DNA from: Trichoplusia ni
Lineage: Eukaryota > Arthropoda > Insecta > Lepidoptera > Noctuidae
NCBI RefSeq assembly: GCF_003590095.1
Contig: NC_039482.1
Location: 17,439,657 to 17,503,656 of the forward strand
Length of the DNA stretch: 64,000 nt
Direction: 5' to 3'
Shown: in pieces, positions 37,701-48,241 of the stretch
Position numbering within the stretch: position 1 is the stretch's first letter
Layout: each line of letters begins with the position of its first letter
Notes under the pieces: model-generated
Databases searched by the model: none
What the model saw: the letters and a program-made list of their open reading frames with translations, nothing else
Told to the model about the DNA's origin: nothing
Translations under genes and position numbers: made by a program

Positions 37701-40700
37701 CTTGTGCCTTGCGCAGGTGTTCAAGCCTGATTTCTTAACATAAGTGGCGGAAGAAAGTGTTGTAGTGGCACAGTGATAGCCATGCCATTGATAGTTTCCT
37801 AATTTAGATTTTGGGACGAAATAAAGACTGAATCTATCCCTCTCACTGTCTTTGCCACAAGTTTATCGAGAAACTCTTATACCAGAAATTTGGTTGAAAG
37901 ACATTAACTCAATATAATATTTTTTCTACCCTATGTATTATTGAGGTTCAATTGTCTTTTTGGATATTGCAGATTTCACGAATGTAGATTGTGTACAGCA
38001 CCTAATCTCGTTTCAGGATATCGCGGTTAATTATTGGTCTATCTTTTTTCAGTTTCGAATTACCTGGTCCACAATGATAGAACAGCTGTGCGACCGCCAT
38101 GACGACCCCCGAGTTCCTGCTCTGCAGCAGCGGCTTGGCGGCGCGCAGCAGCAGGCGGTGGTCGGCGTCCAGGCTGGGCGAGTGCGACGACTGCTTGCGA
38201 GGGGTGCCCTCGCTCTCCGACTCGTAGAACGGCTTGTCTGTATCACTGTCACTTGAATAGGTCTGCAAAGGGGGATGTTTAAACTTTAAAAGTGAGGTTA
38301 GAAAAACTGTTTTAGAGTTTTACTTAATATAAAGAACTGTTTAAAGATGTTTTTTTTTTAAAACCGACGCAAAATAAGTGGTATCAGAAGCTTGACGTGT
38401 CTGGTGAATGATTAAGAAGATGGAGAAGAAGGTGAATTATGTGAGAGAATTCTTACACATGATTGATAAAATCGGTCGAGCTATTTCAAAACCAAAATTA
38501 ATATTGTCGGGCGTTTTAAAATATCTAAAAAACCTAATTTTCTTCTTTCGTCCCCCTCCTCATAAACTCCTCCCTAGGAACAAATTGTTACCTACATTTT
38601 TTCAAGACCGCGTATGATAGTGACGTCAATGGTCAGTAGTTGAGTACAAATACCTTATTAATCAAGCTTACCTCAGTATTGGGATCTGCAAAACATGTCT
38701 TGGCATACACGGTGAGCACATTGAGCAGGGTCAGTTGTCCCCACTCGTCCACATCAGCCAGTAGAGAGCATAGCTTCCTGTAGGTAAATGAGGATATTAT
38801 GAGAACATGACAAGGTGTTTTTACAGGCCTTGAAAGTTTACTTTTTATCTAAAAAGAGATTATTCGTTTTATAAAAGAAATTTAAATGCAAAGTCGCTTT
38901 TAAAGTTCCTTTAGCACATAGCAAAATCTAGCACATTAAAAAAGCCTTAGATTAGGTATTTATCTCCCACACTGAGGAATTAGTTTCATTCATTTCATTA
39001 GCTTCCTTGTTTAGCGCCTTGTTACCCTAAACATTCAAATGACATGCACAAAGACCCAGACTATAGACAAGTGTTCGTGGATCACACCAACACTTGTTTC
39101 ATATAGTAGTAGCTATAAAGCGGTTTTGGTGTGGTGACCTTTACTACTCGGCTATCCTAAATACTTCAACTTACCTATAACTTCTATGTATGAGGCTCAT
39201 CCGTTCGCCGCAGACCTCAGAGAAGGCCATAGCCGCCGAGCCGACCACTAATGGCGCCTTGTCTGATAACAACTTGTCTATTATCGATACCAGCTCCTCT
39301 TTCTGCTCTGGATCGAGGCTGTTGAAGGAAATATCAATGAGCAACTTAGTAGGTACATATAACATATGCCCCATTAAGGGAAAAATGGAAGAAGATGGAG
39401 AGACAGAAAGTGATTGATGTAGAGAAGGCCTTTGTCCAGCATTGGGACTTACAGTGAATAATAATAATTTCTGTTCATTTCTTCTTATTTTATATGCTAA
39501 TCTAAATATGTTAAAGTTACAGCTGCAGTTGTAATGTGTGAGACAAAGGGATACAGTCATCTCAGGTGTTTTAATATTAACAAAAACAATGTCTATATAA
39601 TTATGTATGTAAAAACAATGTGATTCTAACTAGCAATTTAACATGTTCATATGCTTAAAACTTACCTGTACAACTTGGGTATGGCATGGGCGGCAGTCTT
39701 TCTCACATAAGGGCTCATGTCACTGGCAGAGTCTCGGATGGCCAGCATCACGATAGGTACTATCATAGGCACTCGAATAGATGACAGCACGCGGAGAGCA
39801 CTCGCACGGATCAACTGGTTCGGGTCCTAGGAATAAGAAATGATAGCTTGGTTTAAAGGAATAAATTAACATAAAGTCATTTATCATGAGTCATAGCACT
39901 GTTCTTAGCCATACAAGATTAAGGGTACAAGAATTGGTCAAGTGGAAGAGGGAAGTGTGATGTGTGTTTCCTTTTTTTAGCTTTTGCGTAAAATGGATCT
40001 CTGAAATTTATGATCTGTGAAAATTTCAACAGATTGATGGACAACCTCATAATAGTTGTTTTACCCCAAAAATTGATAATTAATCTACATTTTAGGTAGA
40101 TACCTACCGTCAACAGATGTTGACCTACCTACAAATAAACCAAGAGTGAAATTATCAATGCTTATAATATCTCTATGCAAATAGAGAATAAGATAAATGA
40201 TGAAGGGATTCCCGAGAACTGGTTTATTAACACACCAGTTGTGTTCATACAGTAAGTAAAATTACCTTCAGAGCCCTCTGGAAAGTGCTGATGGAGAGCA
40301 GCGCCAGGTCCTGCTGCTCCTCAGCATAGCGCACCAGGTACACATACACCAGCTTCTTCACTTCTATGTTCTTTGATACCACATTCTTCACCACCGCTGG
40401 AAACCTGAGGAAATAGTGTCATATAGGGATTATTGGCACAGATTATATTTTAATAGTTTTGTTACTATATTATTGTGGCATTATGAATTTATTTCAACAA
40501 ATGCATATTATTTTATTGTTTGCTTTAAATATAATTGGGTAGCCTGAAAATGTTGGTGGTGAAATATTGAATGCAAGTTAAGAAAATTGAGCTTATAATA
40601 GAATAATCTTTACTTTATTGTTGCAGACAAACATATATTGAAAAATAAACAATTGAGATGTTTCAGTGTTATATTAGACTAGCTGTTGCTCGACTTCGTC

Positions 40701-41822
40701 CGCATGGTTAGAAGATATAAGTTAGGAATCTTGAAACGAAAGCCCTCGGAGATTAATGTTTTCCCCGTTTTTGCCACATTTTCCATTGTATCTTCGCGTC
40801 TATTAGTTGCAGCGTGATGTTAAGTAGCCTAAAACCTTCCTCAATTAATGGTCTATTGAACACAAAAAGATGTTTTCAATTTGAATCAGTAGTTCCTGAG
40901 ATTAGCGCGTTCAAACAAACAAACTCTTCAGCTTTATATATTAGTATAGAAGTATAGATAAGGTAATCTCAACTGTTTTTTGTTGTATTACATTGGTTTT
41001 ATGAGATGTTACATTTATAAACTGAGTTTTTTAGATTAAAATAAGCACCAAGATTGTTTACCTGTTTCTTAAGTAGCTAAACAAATAGGAGTATAGAGAA
41101 GATACAGCACAAGCACACCATTGGTCATTTATCTTTTTTTGTTTCTTTTTTTTTTTAATCTTCTTCTTAATTAATATGGTGATACTTACAAGTCAGAAGC
41201 ATCCCTGCCTTTTGCGATCATGCCAATAATTCTCTTCATAGCCTCCAGCTTGAGTGAGTCTTTTGACCCATCAAGCATTAGTTTTAAGTCTTCATTTCTG
41301 TTGAAAAGTACTTAAAAATCAGTTTTCTGTATATCTTAAGCAAAAATATTGTAAACATGGAATTTAAGGTCATGTTATTCATAGAATTAAAACAATATAG
41401 CTATGCTTTTTTTTAAGTTTATGACATTTAAAGTAGTTGCATGGATATTATGCTAATTTAGTTATTATTTATTCAGGGGGTGTAATGCAGGGATTATTAA
41501 TTTATACACCAATTACCACAAAATAATGTTAACGTTAGGGTATAGAAAATGTGATTTGGGGCACCACGATAGGCTAAGTTAATTGATTGTTGGAAAATTC
41601 AAAGCTTTTTAGCACAGCTTGACCATCATATTTTTGACTCAAAAGGGTCTTAATACAAACTAATAAAAGATAGCATGTGTTAAACCAGCTAATCAAATAA
41701 TAACCACTTATTTACTTTTTATAATCTGGTTGGAAAAACGCCCCAGACGCTGGATCGTTCGCCGGGTATTCCACCTCACCCATCACCACTTTATCATTAT
41801 TATAAGACGTCGTTCCCGACAT
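25713..41822 (-). CDS. AP-3 complex subunit beta (ruby/AP3B1 family), 1046 residues, 22 exons
   Basis: Large beta subunit of the AP-3 adaptor, which sorts cargo from endosomes/trans-Golgi to lysosome-related organelles such as pigment granules. Exons (minus strand): 41822-41716, 41297-41190, 40404-40266, 39826-39666, 39318-39175, 38777-38672, 38262-38064, 37550-37441, 36958-36691, 36246-36138, 35368-35257, 34772-34526, 31994-31834, 31110-31019, 30659-30600, 30144-30009, 28644-28473, 27681-27476, 27097-26959, 26642-26533, 26173-26070, 25863-25713. All introns are GT..AG and phase is kept throughout. Residues about 30-600 are the adaptin HEAT-repeat trunk (landmarks AMKRIIGMIAKGRDAS, LVYVYLVRYAEEQQDLALLS, SLDPEQKEELVSIIDKLL). 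Residues about 660-755 are the acidic serine-rich hinge (SDSESDSESDSEAD) typical of AP-3 beta. Residues about 810-1046 form the C-terminal platform and ear. Length fits the family. Introns are loaded with mobile elements; exon 13 has a partial duplicate downstream. Confidence 0.95.
26829..26947 (-). repeat. tRNA-derived SINE, family I, in an AP-3 intron
   Basis: On the minus strand, box A-like TGGTCTAGTGG and box B-like GAGTTCGACTCC are followed by the CCCAGAATTAATGTTTGTGTGATGAGCAC body also seen at 14,813-14,932. The head starts about 11 bases from the last base of AP-3 exon 19 (26,959), so it nearly abuts the splice donor. It is in the same orientation as the gene. Confidence 0.65.
29640..29990. 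repeat. degenerate minisatellite, unit about 28-38 bp
   Basis: A unit like CATCTACTTAxxCATTGTCCTACxAAAAxCC recurs at least six times with base changes and length drift (for example near 29,661, 29,697, 29,728, 29,757, 29,787 and 29,945). Conceptual translation gives a repeated I-V-L-Q-K-x-I-Y-L pattern only because the unit repeats. It lies in the AP-3 intron between exons 16 and 17. Confidence 0.6.
31693..31936. repeat. exact 108-bp direct repeat duplicating the 3' part of AP-3 exon 13
   Basis: Bases 31,829-31,936 (the end of exon 13 with its splice donor) are repeated without a mismatch at 31,693-31,800, with 28 bp of unrelated GT-rich sequence between. The extra copy lies downstream in the following intron and keeps a donor (CAACAG|GT). 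Treated as an exon behind the CATGCAG acceptor at 31,819-31,817 it would be 119 nt, and the extended exon would add 136 nt; both would break frame, and joining exon 13 directly to exon 14 is in frame. The copy is therefore read as intronic. Confidence 0.85.
32200..32570. repeat. degenerate tandem repeat, unit about 150 bp
   Basis: Blocks starting near 32,200, 32,350 and 32,500 share the order AAxTTxxAxxCTxAxCTCAAAGxAATAAA then a GCAxxxCTGAATTTGTA word; between them ATCCATCCATACACACACGTA and ATCCTTACCTACACACACACGTA correspond. About two and a half diverged copies are visible, in the AP-3 intron before exon 13. Confidence 0.5.
32797..33513 (+). pseudogene. internally deleted Tc1/mariner-superfamily transposase
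   Basis: The first part (start ATG at 32,797) encodes an N-terminal helix-turn-helix region of the kind found in arthropod DUF4817-type transposases (EMVRTLARCDDNVELACRVF..SARTMLGATQRLRDFG in outline). It stops at 33,208-33,210. A second frame, overlapping from 33,207, continues with the transposase core: NVWAGVVG, then YQHDGAPAHFT with the second catalytic Asp, then PWPPRSADLTPLDFFLWG with the third. The piece that would carry the first catalytic Asp (T-D-E-type motif) is missing between LQFC and NVWAG, so it cannot be active. The 3' end runs into a different repeat. It is antisense to AP-3, in the intron between exons 12 and 13. Confidence 0.8.
33590..33725 (-). repeat. SINE fragment, family II
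   Basis: The words CGACTCCCGCACTAAGG, CACGTGCACAAAGACACTCAG and ACAAGCATT match the body of the interrupted SINE at 48,115-50,385. The tRNA-like head is decayed or missing. It lies just past the truncated transposase. Confidence 0.5.
33830..34099 (+). mobile_element. non-autonomous Helitron, copy 3 of 5 (intronic)
   Basis: Host A, then TCTATAC start, and CAGCTAG end followed by host T. It is the longest copy, retaining the AGGTATAAATCATAACTTATATC block before the GACGAAGTCGCGGGC stem. Noncoding; antisense to AP-3. Confidence 0.7.
35032..35100 (+). repeat. RTE-type LINE 3' tail fragment
   Basis: CATCATCATCATCAGCCCATA followed by TGCTGGACATAGGCCTCC is the recurrent 3' tail of RTE-like LINEs in moths. 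Only this short tail is present, in the AP-3 intron between exons 11 and 12. Confidence 0.5.
35796..36126. mobile_element. MITE with about 45-bp terminal inverted repeats, in an AP-3 intron
   Basis: Left end CACCGTGATTTTTTAGTCGT and inverted right end CAGGGTGATTTTTTAATCGT continue in parallel through CTTACAAAAG and AGCCCAGTTCATGTAT. TATA flanks both sides, a possible target duplication. A GC-rich core (about 35,940-35,990) carries no gene. The right end is 11 bases from the donor of AP-3 exon 10 (exon ends 36,138). Superfamily undetermined. Confidence 0.75.
38963..39157 (-). repeat. tRNA-derived SINE, family II, in an AP-3 intron
   Basis: Minus-strand head GGATAGCCGAGTAGTAAAGG (box A-like) leads into the family II body (CACGAACACTTGTC, GTCTGGGTCTTTGTGCATG, AACAAGG). 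The 5' head begins about 18 bases from the exon 5 donor. Confidence 0.55.
39419..39470 (+). repeat. LINE/SINE 3' tail fragment
   Basis: GTAGAGAAGGCCTTTGTCCAGCA-type sequence, ending in a TGAATAATAATAA simple tail, is the common RTE-like 3' tail of moth genomes. It lies about 100 bases upstream of the AP-3 exon 5 acceptor. Confidence 0.45.
40679..40958 (-). mobile_element. non-autonomous Helitron, copy 4 of 5 (intronic)
   Basis: Plus-strand view: host A, CTAGCTGTTGCTCGACTTCG, the shared body, then TTAGTATAGAAGTATAGA and host T. Same orientation as AP-3, in the intron between exons 2 and 3. Confidence 0.7.
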
Positions 41823-42221
41823 TTTTAATTTAATAATATTCAAAGAACTTCACTGCACACTTATTCCTATTAAGTTATTTGTGTTTAAACTTTTTATATC
41901 AGAGATATCGCAACATCTCTTTCACTTTTCACTTGTTGACGTTGGACAAGCAATGATATGTCAAATTTGCGTTTCGTTGTTCGTTACGTCAACAAATAAA
42001 AACTGTGTACAATTATAATTTTTAAGGCCATAGGTTTTTTGATAACAAAATAATTTTACGTTTTTGAAAAATATAGTGTATGAATAAAATTAAATAGTAG
42101 TCATTCATAAAATGACGCGACGATTTCGAAATGTTGTGAACAACATCAGAGTTAATAAATGTTCAATTATTGGATATCAACCTATAAATTTCGGCGTGTC
42201 CCTGAACTCATGTAACCTCGT
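41823..42221. other. AP-3 5' flank, presumed promoter side
   Basis: The AP-3 start codon is at 41,820-41,822 on the minus strand, so this stretch should hold its 5' UTR and promoter. I see no clear core promoter motif. The sequence is AT-rich with a short GATATC-containing patch near 41,905. Confidence 0.35.
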
Positions 42222-43122
42222 TTAGATAAAACAATCGATGTGTTTAATGATTGTTGGTATTTTGCTGAGTAGATTACAAATTTGCAGTCCGTAAATTCGG
42301 TCCCAACGTGAAAATGACGCAACGCGAACATAAGAATATTATTAAATTCAGGGTTATAATTACTAGGTATCGTGTATAAAATTTCGTCCAAATCAATGAT
42401 TCAATGGTTTTTGCGTGAAAGAGTTAAAAAAATCCATCCCTACAAACAAACTTTAACGTTTACCTATAGTATTAGTAGGATCACATTGCGATTCGGTCTT
42501 AAAGTTAAAAGTATTCCTCAGAAATACTAGATTTAAATCTTTCCTATATACCTACTATGTAGGTAATCGTCTTAAAGTCCTGTAATCGTCTTTTAGGTAC
42601 TAATACTACTAATAGAATCTCTTTAGAATCTTTTATCCGTTACACGTGTATAAAGGTTTAAGTAATAATTAACATTTTAAATAGAAATCCTATTTCCTGC
42701 CTTTGAACTCAGTTATGAGAATTTATAATCGGCTGCGGTTTGATATGTTCCTGTTAATCTGTTCTTATTATAATTTCAATATTATTTCCTGTATCCGTTA
42801 TTTTGTATAAAAAAGACTAATGGATATGGCACATTACTTTAAAATAGAAACTGATAATTTTGAACTAAATTTTGGGGTGGCTATGAGCACGTGATATATG
42901 TGCGGAACCCCCGCGACACTAGGACTAAAACCCTGATTGCGGGAGTCCTTTAAAACAATGTCCCCCACCGACTTAATAATAGATTTATTTACACGATTCA
43001 GCCAAAAACCTTTACTTCTTTATTTGTTCTTTTTTATATGTCTTTGAGACGTTTCTATCAGCATAAGAACGAGCCAAGGTTATGTTAACAATGTTCGAAC
43101 TTTCTTTTTGCGTTTTCATTTA

Positions 43123-43290
43123 ATAAGTCAACTGTGTCCCAATGCTGGGCAAAGGCCTCCCTCAATCCCCCCGCGATTCTCCACCCAGCTACATGGAACC
43201 AACCCACGCGGTACCTAAGTCGGCGATTAGATCGTCTCGCCACCGTCCATCCTGTGGCTCCCATTGTTTAGTGACATTTGCCCAGCGTTC
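43123..43290 (+). repeat. RTE-type LINE 3' fragment
   Basis: CCCAATGCTGGGCAAAGGCCTCC, then a CATGGAACCAACCCACG and CTCGCCACCGTCCATCCTG series, is typical of the end of moth non-LTR elements. The matching copy is at about 59,342-59,505. Confidence 0.5.
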
Positions 43291-44515
43291 ACTGATTGAT
43301 TGGTCATGGTGATTATTAATATGTGAAAATCTCTTTGAACTGCACTATCTTTAATCTACCATTGACATCAGCACAAGGAAAACAAACTAAACAATTAAGC
43401 TACGACTTGGCGAGCGGGCGTGTAACAAAATGACAGCCTGTACAAAATAAATGGTAGTTTGTTGAACTTCTACCCATTACGCAGTTGTTTACCAACTTAT
43501 TTTGTAACAATGAACTTCAGTTCTCGCCTCGTAAAACCTTTTAGGTAACTTTTACAATAGGGATAAAAGTTTGTTCGGATATTTTCAAGGTTGTACAACT
43601 TAAATTTGATGTTATTTTCCACTGGCAAAGCTGTTAGCATTACCTAACATTTGGAACTTGTTACTTTTTGGACAGCGCAGAATTTGTAAGCGGATTATGC
43701 CAGTATTTCTGGTCCGATTTACTTGATATTATGTTGTAGTGCATATTTAACTTTAATGTCTTAAACTAATATTTATAATGGGAATAATTACAATGTAGGG
43801 AACCCAAAGGCTAAACTGAACAATATTGCTAAGGTACCTCTTGTATGTCCCTCCGTCCCTCCGTCTGTCACACTGATGTGTCTCATGAACTATTAGCTTG
43901 TGATTTTTACGGACGACGTATTCCTGTTGTTGTAACAATAAAATTAGTTGTTAACACTATCAACATTTCGTTTGAAACCGTAGTGTCTCAAGTCCGACTC
44001 GCCCTAGGTCGGTGTTTTTCTCACGCACTTAGTAGCATCAATTTTTTGACACTATAAGAGAGAGAGAAGACAAGGGTCCTGTGTTGGACTTAATAGGTTC
44101 TATGACGTTAGGGACGACTGGGCAAGGCTTTTGTCATTTATCAAACATACAGCGGTCAGCGACCCAAAGAGTAAGAACCTAAGTACTTATTAATGAAGAT
44201 ATATCACGTATAAGTAGTGTACATATTGGAACCTGTACATCCAACTTGCTAACCCAGTTTCAATCAGAGAACTTTCAAAGCAACTTTAAAGAGAAATCTT
44301 CTTTAGAAAGTACCTAATAGGTATTGAATACCGAATTATTCGTAACTTAAAAGAAGCCCATTAAATAGGAGTAGAATAATGTAGACTCTAGAAAGTTGTT
44401 TAACTCATGCAAATATTTCATGATTAATTTTCTCCGTTTAAATTGTAATTCAGTCATGTATTGAGAAAAATACACGTTTGTGAAATAAAATTGGTTATGT
44501 ATTTCGCTTATAATA

Positions 44516-44744
44516 TAAATAAATAAATGTGGACAACATCACATACATTGTTCTGAACCCAAAGTAAGTTGCTAAAGCACTTGTATTATGGAATTCAGAT
44601 ACAACGAAGGTACCACAAACACCCAGACCCGAGACAATGTAGAAATGTGATTTTTTACATTGATCCGACCGGGGATCGAACCCGGGACCTCAGAGCTAGC
44701 GACACCTTGAAACCGGTGCATACGCCACTCGACCACGGAGATCG
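44516..44744 (-). repeat. tRNA-derived SINE, family III (first copy)
   Basis: Minus strand: a well-preserved tRNA-like head CGATCTCCGTGGTCGAGTGG with box A, then box B GGGTTCGATCCC at 44,682-44,671, a body with GGTCTGGGTGTTTGTGG and AAGTGCTTTAGCAACTTAC, and an ATTTATTTATTTAT tail. The anticodon arm is not that of a normal functional tRNA and a SINE body follows, so it is not called as a tRNA gene. Confidence 0.75.
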
Positions 44745-45939
44745 TTAAACTATGTACGCTTATGTACTACACCTACTATCATAAGGCCGATAAACGTCGG
44801 ACTAGATTTCTTTTTCCCGTTTGGCCTACTAGTAGTTTAGTTCCCTGTATTCTATATCATCAAAGTAGTTTGTATTAGCTCGGTACAGACTCAGTTGACC
44901 GAATTTCAATGCGATTTTTCTCGTTACAATGACGTTTTATTAGGCTGAAAAATATTTTACTCAAGTCACCCTTAGAAACAACATTTGTTCGAAGTATTAT
45001 TTTTTCTCTCATTTTTGCTGGTAGATAAATATTGGGAATATCTGTATTCACGTATGTTTTTTCTCCTGGTACCTAATTTCCCATCAAAATCAAGTTTTAT
45101 TTCGAATATGCCATTTTTTAGGCATTTTTAAAACGTTATAGTAGTGACGGTCGTTGCACGGGTTCCAAAGTGCCATTCTTATGGAGAAGGACCGGCAAGA
45201 AACTCCATAAGTTACTTGCATCTAAGTATTGCTATGGCGAAGTTACGGCATATATAAATACTTTAAAATATCATATACTTTATAAGAATCAAAACAGAAC
45301 TACAGTTAAAAGGAGATTCAACAGAAAAACTGAAAAGTTTTGCTGCGCATTATATTTACGAAATTAATAATTGTAATACGCAGCTTCTCATCAAAGAATA
45401 AATATCTGGTCGAAAAATAACAATGGCATAAATATTAAAAAAACAGTACTAATTATAAGTTTTACATTAGACACACAGTGAAACTAAATTCCTATAATAT
45501 TAACGGGAATTCAAGACGTTTGTCCCAATATTCTGTTTGTGTATAGCAAAAGCAAGGTTTATTGGAATTCTATCCTATTTCAATACCATATGAATGTTAG
45601 TTTATAAACAAACAAAGTCAAGCAATCAATATTCACTGGTGTGTTGGAAAATCAACTGCCACAAACTATTTAAAAGATTTACTTATTTTCAAAGTTTTTT
45701 TTAACTACCGTGATAACTACAAGAATGGCATGTAACTGAAAAATATCATTTCAATAAAGTATTCCAATCAAAAAATGTGGTCAGTCCGTTAGACAGATTC
45801 CCAAAAAATACGGACTTTTTATATACGTCAACAAAAATTAAGGGACATTAAAATAAGATATCGTGTGACGTCATTTACCAGTACCATTTTTACAAGCAAG
45901 TGATAATAAGTATTGGGTACCATACATTTCATCATTTCA

Positions 45940-46010
45940 GGTGCTTCAGATAAAATCTTGGAAGCCGACCCGAACCTAGTTGGGAAGAGGTTAGGCCGAT
46001 GATGATGTGC
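45940..46010 (+). repeat. RTE-type LINE 3' end fragment
   Basis: CTTGGAAGCCGACCCGAACC, GTTGGGAAGAGG and a CGATGATGATG tail are the usual terminal words of RTE-like LINEs. The second copy is at about 62,152-62,223. Confidence 0.5.
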
Positions 46011-47784
46011 TTTTTATCTTCATTATAAATGATGTGATCAAAATAATGCAAAATACGTATTCAATCTTTTTTGGATATTGCTTTGATATTAGTTAACTAT
46101 AGTATATGTCGTTCAGGCACTAAGGTATTAATAAATCTACTAACACTAAGTTTCACGCTTTATTAAGCTTCATTAAATTGAAATTGTTAGAAAACGCACT
46201 GATACGATTCAATGCTTCTAAGCTAAAACGAGTAGGCACATAATTTATAGTGTGCCGGTACTGTTCTACGATTATCTCATCGGTAAATACACAAGTTAGG
46301 GGGAATGATATATGTTTACCACATATCAGTGTGCAGTGGTGATATCTTGGGATCACATAATCTATGGGTGCTTGATGAATTGCTACGCATTGCCACGCAC
46401 AGGCCAAAACGCGGGAGCCTTTGCACGGCGGGTCAGGCTTAGTCACTAAGAGTCTAGCTTCTCGTTTCTTCGGTGGGTGTTCATGAGAGTATCCTCATGA
46501 GGAAGCACCAAGCCTCGCCAAAAAATGCGATTTTATTATGGAAGTGTGGATAAAAGGCAAAACTCTATGTCATACAGTGCGTTGTCTCTCGTCCACAGGT
46601 TCAATATAACTGGTTGAAATTGGCTTTATATGAAATTATCAAAAATAGCGGTCGTCGTAAAATAAGGCAAAAAAACATTAAATATACATTGTTCAATAAA
46701 TAGCATTCAATTTAAAAAAGTTAATAAAAGAAAACAGCATTCTTTTTATGTCTTGTCTTGTCATAACAACCTACTAATGTAGTACCTAACAAATCGGTAA
46801 ATATCTAATTTCGAATATTCAAAAAATATAGCACCCAATTGAGTTTTGACGTTGCCATGGCAACGAATACGCGTCCCACGTTTCAGCGACAATTTTAGCG
46901 CGTAATTTCATGAAGGACATTGCGAAATATAAAAATATCGAGAAAACTTATCGCCTACCTTTGAAATACTTGGAATTTCATGGTTGTTTTATAGAAAATA
47001 TTATGCGATTTTATTACAAATTTGAATATTATATTAAAGATTCGAGTAAATTGTCAGAAATTCCGTAGTTTCTTTTTGTAAGTGAGTAGGAATGATGCGA
47101 AATCTCCGCGTAGGAAAGTTCAATATTATGAGTAATCAGAAATTCAGAAGATGAATTTTGTGAGAATTGAGGGAGGAATTTTAATTAATAGTCGCGGTGA
47201 CGCAGCCGCCTATTTGCCGACATGTACGAAAGAACGTTTTTCTGGAGATTAAAATTTAAGTGTAAAGGGTTTTTACTAATTATAATTAAGCATATATCAC
47301 TTAGCAAGTTTTTGTATACGTTCTAGAGTTTTGTGATTACCGGTTATTGTTGCATTAATTATTTTATGTCCTTATAGTTTCTAGTAATATGTGATGATGA
47401 TTCATACCTAAATGATGGAACAGTTTACTTAGGCGTATTTAGTGCGATTATCCGACTAGTTTCGGAACCACCCTGAGTCCTTAACCGGGCCGTCGAATTC
47501 GACTCGGGACCTCGCATCACCTTATCAAAACCTTTTCTTATATTACTTAAAAACATATTAACTACATGCCCTACAAAACTGTTTAAAAGGTTTTTCTTTA
47601 TTTTTTCCGTTGCATCATTCAAGTACCTATTTCATGTCCTTTTACGATTCAAGCATACCTCACACTAAGTATTAAGATACTCTAGCACTCTAGCTGCGCA
47701 AGCATGAGAAATTTATAGCACGTGTTATGCAAGTTTCTGCGAAGTCTGCAAATATTTTAAGTACCATTTAAGTGTATCAAGAGC

Positions 47785-48114
47785 TAAAGCAGTAAAGGAC
47801 TTGCTAAACGAAAGCAGCATCTAATCCGAAAAAAAAATACTATAATCTTACCTTATGTGACTCAAAGATATGACTGAGCCATTTAAAAGCATTGTATATT
47901 ACAAATTGGCCAAGTTTAGACTGACTCCCAATTATTGGCTTAAATGATCAAATTAGCAACAAAAAAACAGGAATCATATTCATGACCATTCCAATTGTTG
48001 CTAACTTCGCTGTTCATTTAAAATACGACATCGAAATACACCATCCGTGAAAATTCAACTATATAGCTATCTTGTTTCGTGGTTTATTTTTTACCCTATG
48101 GGTACGAAACCCCA
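47785..48114. other. intergenic DNA, no gene seen
   Basis: AT-rich sequence without open frames of note or recognisable repeats, between the duplicated block and the interrupted SINE. Confidence 0.4.
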
Positions 48115-48236
48115 TTTCCCCGACTCCCGCACTAAGGACGTAATTCCTTGTAACGCGGGGTTTTTATAAACATTCAAGTCACATGCACGAAGACACTCAG
48201 ATTCAGGACAAGCATTCGATACAAAAGCTTATCCTA

Positions 48237-48241
48237 CGCCG
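48237..48241. repeat. target-site duplication CGCCG (left)
   Basis: Five GC-rich bases immediately before CACAGTG; the same five follow CACTGTG at 50,326-50,330. Transib elements make 5-bp GC-rich duplications. Confidence 0.85.

Larger units (their letters stand above)
42222..47784. repeat. first copy of a 5.56-kb duplicated block
   Basis: This whole stretch is repeated, in the same orientation and almost without base substitutions, at 58,437-64,000; differences I noticed are mostly one-base changes in homopolymer length. It holds SINE and LINE pieces but no convincing gene: two frames of 65 and 97 codons recur in both copies, with no domain, splice context or conservation to support them. 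The left end of the match coincides with the point where piggyBac sits in the second copy. See findings for the haplotype interpretation. Confidence 0.9.

Noticed and set aside
44666..44744. Apparent tRNA gene on the minus strand (boxes A and B well preserved), repeated at 60,884-60,962
   Set aside because: A SINE body and ATTTATTT tail follow it, so it is a SINE head rather than a functional tRNA.
45170..45367. 65-codon frame repeated at 61,386-61,583, and 97-codon frame at 46,153-46,446 repeated at 62,369-62,662
   Set aside because: The repetition comes from the duplicated block; there is no domain, and the 97-codon frame overlaps dispersed-repeat words.
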